Of a stretch of 64,000 nucleotides of DNA, positions 60,505 through 64,000 are shown one piece after another (the stretch's first letter is position 1; every line of letters starts with the position of its first letter). A program made the translations under genes and the position numbers. Source of the DNA: Nocardioides thalensis (GTDB lineage: Bacteria > Actinomycetota > Actinomycetes > Propionibacteriales > Nocardioidaceae); assembly GCF_013410655.1 (NCBI RefSeq), contig NZ_JACCFP010000001.1, positions 1,631,001 through 1,695,000 on the forward strand. Reading direction: 5' to 3'. Below the pieces are notes generated by a model. That model saw nothing but the letters and a program-made list of their open reading frames with translations, did not search any database and had not been told where the DNA came from.

Positions 60505-61485
60505 ATGGATCTCCTCGTCCTGGGCGGCACCGTGTTCCTGTCGAAGGCTGTGGCCGCTGACGCCGTGGCGCGCGGGCACCGCGTGACCTGTGCGTGCCGC
60601 GGCACGTCGGGGTCCGTCCCCGACGGCGCCGAGCTGCTGGCGTGGGACCGCTCCGAGCCCCCGCCGCCCCCGCTGGTCGAGCGGCGGTACGACGCCGTCG
60701 TCGACGTCGCGCGCCACCCCTCGCGCGTGCGCAGCGCAGTGCGTGCCCTGCCCGACCCGCACTGGGTCTTCGTCTCCACGATCAACGTCTACGCCGACGA
60801 CTCCACGCCGGGCGGCCGGCCCGGCACGCTCCCGCTGCGCGAGGAGATCCCGGACGACGTCGACCTCGCCACCGACCCCGAGGCGTACGGCGGCATGAAG
60901 GTCGCCTGCGAGCGGATCGTCACCGAGGGCGCGCGCACCTCCGCGGTCGTGCGGCCCGGCCTGATCGTCGGGCCCGGCGATCCCACGGGCCGGTTCACCT
61001 ACTGGCCCAGCCGGGTCGCCGACGGGGGCGAGATCCTCGCGCCGGGCTCGCCGGAGGACGTGATGCAGGTGATCGACGTGCGTGACCTGGCGGCGTGGAT
61101 CGTCACGATGGCGGAGCGCCGGACGGAGGGCGTCTACGACGGCGTCGGCGAGCCGATGCCGATCCGCGACCTGCTCGCCGCCTGCGAGGTCGGCGCCGGG
61201 CAGAGCCGCGCTGCGACGTACACCTGGGTGGGGCAGGACCGCCTCCAGGAGCTGGGCGTCGAGCCGTGGATGGGCGACGACGCCATCCCGCTGTGGCTGC
61301 CGCGGCCCGAGTACGACGGCCTGCCCGCCCATGACGTCGCGCCGTCCCTCGAGGCGGGGCTGTCGCTCCGGCCGGTCGCCGAGACCAGCCGCGACACGCT
61401 GGAGTGGCTGCGCGCCACCCCGGACGCGCCGGTCACCGGCATCAGCCGGGAGCGTGAGGCAGAGCTCCTCGCTGCGGTGCGCTAG
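60505..61485 (+). CDS. NAD-dependent epimerase/dehydratase family protein
   Basis: 326 residues. Rossmann fold LVLGGTVFLSKAVAADAV (GGTxFxG-like with Ser/Ala), VFVSTINVYAD, EAYGGMKVACERIV (YxxxK) and VVRPGLIVGPGDPTGRFTYW. Extended SDR acting on nucleotide sugars or similar; the substrate is unclear. ATG 60505. Converges with the kinase gene with a four-base overlap. Confidence 0.8.
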   Translation: MDLLVLGGTVFLSKAVAADAVARGHRVTCACRGTSGSVPDGAELLAWDRSEPPPPPLVERRYDAVVDVARHPSRVRSAVRALPDPHWVFVSTINVYADDSTPGGRPGTLPLREEIPDDVDLATDPEAYGGMKVACERIVTEGARTSAVVRPGLIVGPGDPTGRFTYWPSRVADGGEILAPGSPEDVMQVIDVRDLAAWIVTMAERRTEGVYDGVGEPMPIRDLLAACEVGAGQSRAATYTWVGQDRLQELGVEPWMGDDAIPLWLPRPEYDGLPAHDVAPSLEAGLSLRPVAETSRDTLEWLRATPDAPVTGISREREAELLAAVR

Positions 61486-62960
61486 CTCGCGGTCGCGCCG
61501 GAGATCAGGAAGCTCTCGCCTTCCCGCACGAGCTGCAGGGTCACCGTCTCGGTCTTGCTGCCGACGCTGGGGATGGCGTACTTGTAGGTGTAGGTCACCG
61601 TCATCGCCCCGGGATCCGCGGAGATGTCGAGGATGCGGGGATTGCTCATCGGGCCCCAGAAGTCGCTGTAGTCGGGGCTCTGGGCCTGGTAGTCGGGCGT
61701 GAGCATCTTGAACCCCTGGCCGGGACTCGCGCTCGCGGTCATGACGTAGGAGGTCGCGAAGTCCTCGAGCTCCTTCTCCGTGGGCTGCTCGGGCGCGTCA
61801 GTGGTGTCGCTCGGCGCGGGCGACCCGCCCTCGCTCTGCTCGCCGCCGGTCTGCGAGGTCGCGTCACCGGCGAGCGAGGGCTGCTCGTCGTCGCCACCGC
61901 TGTTGAGGAGGAAGATCACGCCGATGACGGCGACGACAGCGGCGATCGCTCCGCCGATGACGGCGAGCGTGCCCGCGCGCCGGTCGCGGGAGGGCTCGCC
62001 CGCGACCGTTCCGGGCTCGAGCGGGGCGGGCGGGCCGATGATCGTCAGGCCGTCGTCGGCGGGCGGCGGCGACGACGGCGGGGGCGCCAGGGGCGCGGTC
62101 GCCACCGCCGGCGTCTCGCGGGTCGGCGTCCGGTCGAGGATCGCCGCCGCGGCCGCCTGGTCGGACGGACGGGCGCGGAGGTAGTCGCGCACGTCGGCCA
62201 TCGACGGCCGCTCGGCGGCGTCGCGGCTCATCGTCATCTCGAGCAGCGGTGCGAGCCACCCGGCGTTGCGCAGCCGCGGGGGCTCCTCGTGGACGATCTT
62301 GTACATCCCGCCCAGGACGTTGTCGCCGACGTCGTACGGCGGCCGCCCCGCGAGCGCATGGAACATCGTCGCGCCGAGCGACCACACGTCGCTCGCGGGC
62401 GTGGCCGAGGCGCCCGACGCGACCTCGGGGGAGAGGTACGCCGGCGAGCCGGTCACCAGGCCGGTCTGGGTCAGCGAGGGGTCCGCCACGCCACGGGCGA
62501 TGCCGAAGTCGGTCAGCTTCACGCTGCCGTCGTCGCCGAGCAGGATGTTGGACGGCTTCACGTCGCGGTGGACGATGTCGGCCGCGTGCGCCGCGGCGAG
62601 CGCGTCGGCGATCTTCGCGAGCAGCGGTGCCGCGGTGTCCGGGGGCATCGGCCCGCGGTTGTCGATCGCCTTCGCGAGGGTGGTCCCGGCGACGTACTCC
62701 ATGACCAGCCAGTGGCTGTCGTCGGTCTCGACCAGGTCGAAGACGGCGACGACGTTGGGGTGGTTGACCCGGGCCGCGAGCCGGGCCTCGCGCTCCGCGC
62801 GGAGGATGTCGGCGTCGACGGCGCCGGGCGGCATCCCGACCCGCTTGACCGCGACGTCGCGGCCCAGCACCTCGTCGCGGCCCAGCCAGACAGCACCGGA
62901 GCCGCCGCGCCCGATCTCCCGGTGCAGCGTGTATCTGTCGGTCACTCGTACGGCGCTCAT
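61482..62960 (-). CDS. Ser/Thr protein kinase (PknB-like)
   Basis: 492 residues. Kinase domain (about 10-270): GRGGSGAVWLGRD (P-loop), AVKRV, HRDVKPSNILL, LTDFGIARG and SPEVASG (APE-like). A Pro-rich juxtamembrane region follows, then one transmembrane helix (LAVIGGAIAAVVAVIGVIFL) and an extracytoplasmic domain of about 140 residues ending LVREGESFLISGATAS. No PASTA repeats are seen, so the sensor differs from PknB. ATG 62960. Divergent from tyrS by 129 bp. Confidence 0.88.
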   Translation of the reverse strand: MSAVRVTDRYTLHREIGRGGSGAVWLGRDEVLGRDVAVKRVGMPPGAVDADILRAEREARLAARVNHPNVVAVFDLVETDDSHWLVMEYVAGTTLAKAIDNRGPMPPDTAAPLLAKIADALAAAHAADIVHRDVKPSNILLGDDGSVKLTDFGIARGVADPSLTQTGLVTGSPAYLSPEVASGASATPASDVWSLGATMFHALAGRPPYDVGDNVLGGMYKIVHEEPPRLRNAGWLAPLLEMTMSRDAAERPSMADVRDYLRARPSDQAAAAAILDRTPTRETPAVATAPLAPPPSSPPPADDGLTIIGPPAPLEPGTVAGEPSRDRRAGTLAVIGGAIAAVVAVIGVIFLLNSGGDDEQPSLAGDATSQTGGEQSEGGSPAPSDTTDAPEQPTEKELEDFATSYVMTASASPGQGFKMLTPDYQAQSPDYSDFWGPMSNPRILDISADPGAMTVTYTYKYAIPSVGSKTETVTLQLVREGESFLISGATAS

Positions 62961-63089
62961 CCCGCCCTCCACACTATCTGCGACAGCGAACCCGTTCGGC
63001 GCGCCGTCCGGCGATGGGGCAGGCTTGCGTCGTACGACCGCTCGGCAGAAGACCCGGGGGAGACCCGGTAGAGAACGGAAGGCAGTCCC

Positions 63090-64000
<911 letters not shown>

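Overview
The window is high-GC chromosomal DNA from an actinobacterium. The housekeeping order (phoH, ybeY, corC, cytidine-deaminase-like gene, era, recO, uppS, glyS, dusB, dgt, dnaG) matches the era-dnaG neighbourhood of Actinobacteria. A DUF222/HNH-type fragment, a 10-methyl fatty-acid gene pair, many GTG starts and apparently leaderless genes point to Nocardioidaceae, most likely Nocardioides or a relative. This is inferred from gene content and style; there is no rRNA in the window.

Layout. 1-970: remnants of a DUF222 protein joined to a WYL regulator that lacks its DNA-binding domain. 976-3624: a sigma factor with two GerMN proteins. 3686-6961: HIT protein, phoH-ybeY-corC. 6965-11406: accessory genes, including a 1059-residue BTAD/AAA regulator. 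11403-16351: a zinc-site-less cytidine-deaminase-like protein, a tmsA-tmsB-like operon, a siderophore-interacting flavoprotein and era. 16365-16581: an inverted array of 22-bp repeats. 16595-19766: two septum-formation lipoproteins and a lower-GC secreted propeller-like protein flanked by 17-bp direct repeats. 19807-25252: flavoprotein, leuA with a leucine leader peptide, a sigma factor with a membrane partner, a hydrolase and a voltage-sensor-like protein. 25270-39807: recO, uppS, znuBCA with a Zur-type operator on the znuA start codon, glyS, dusB, an M15-like secreted protein, dgt, and dnaG interrupted by an intein. 39902-64000: tRNA-Asn, a third sigma/membrane pair, an HxlR-controlled MFS/flavoprotein module, TetR-MMPL opposite P450-ALDH-SDR, an LCP protein, tRNA-Met, a TetR/MFS operon with two operators, a PIG-L deacetylase, a DUF72 protein, an epimerase, a Ser/Thr kinase and the 5' part of tyrS.

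How the genes work together. The backbone covers RNA maturation (ybeY, era), recombination (recO), isoprenoid carrier synthesis (uppS), translation (glyS, tyrS, dusB), dNTP control (dgt) and replication priming (dnaG). The znu genes supply zinc. The tms pair probably makes 10-methyl branched fatty acids. Three sigma factors are each translationally coupled or adjacent to single-pass membrane proteins that carry no classical anti-sigma zinc motif. A recurring TANNNT-N6/7-start-codon arrangement suggests that many of the genes are transcribed without a leader.

The most notable item is the 312-residue intein in DnaG. It sits directly before a zinc-ligand cysteine, so the zinc site cannot form until splicing has occurred.
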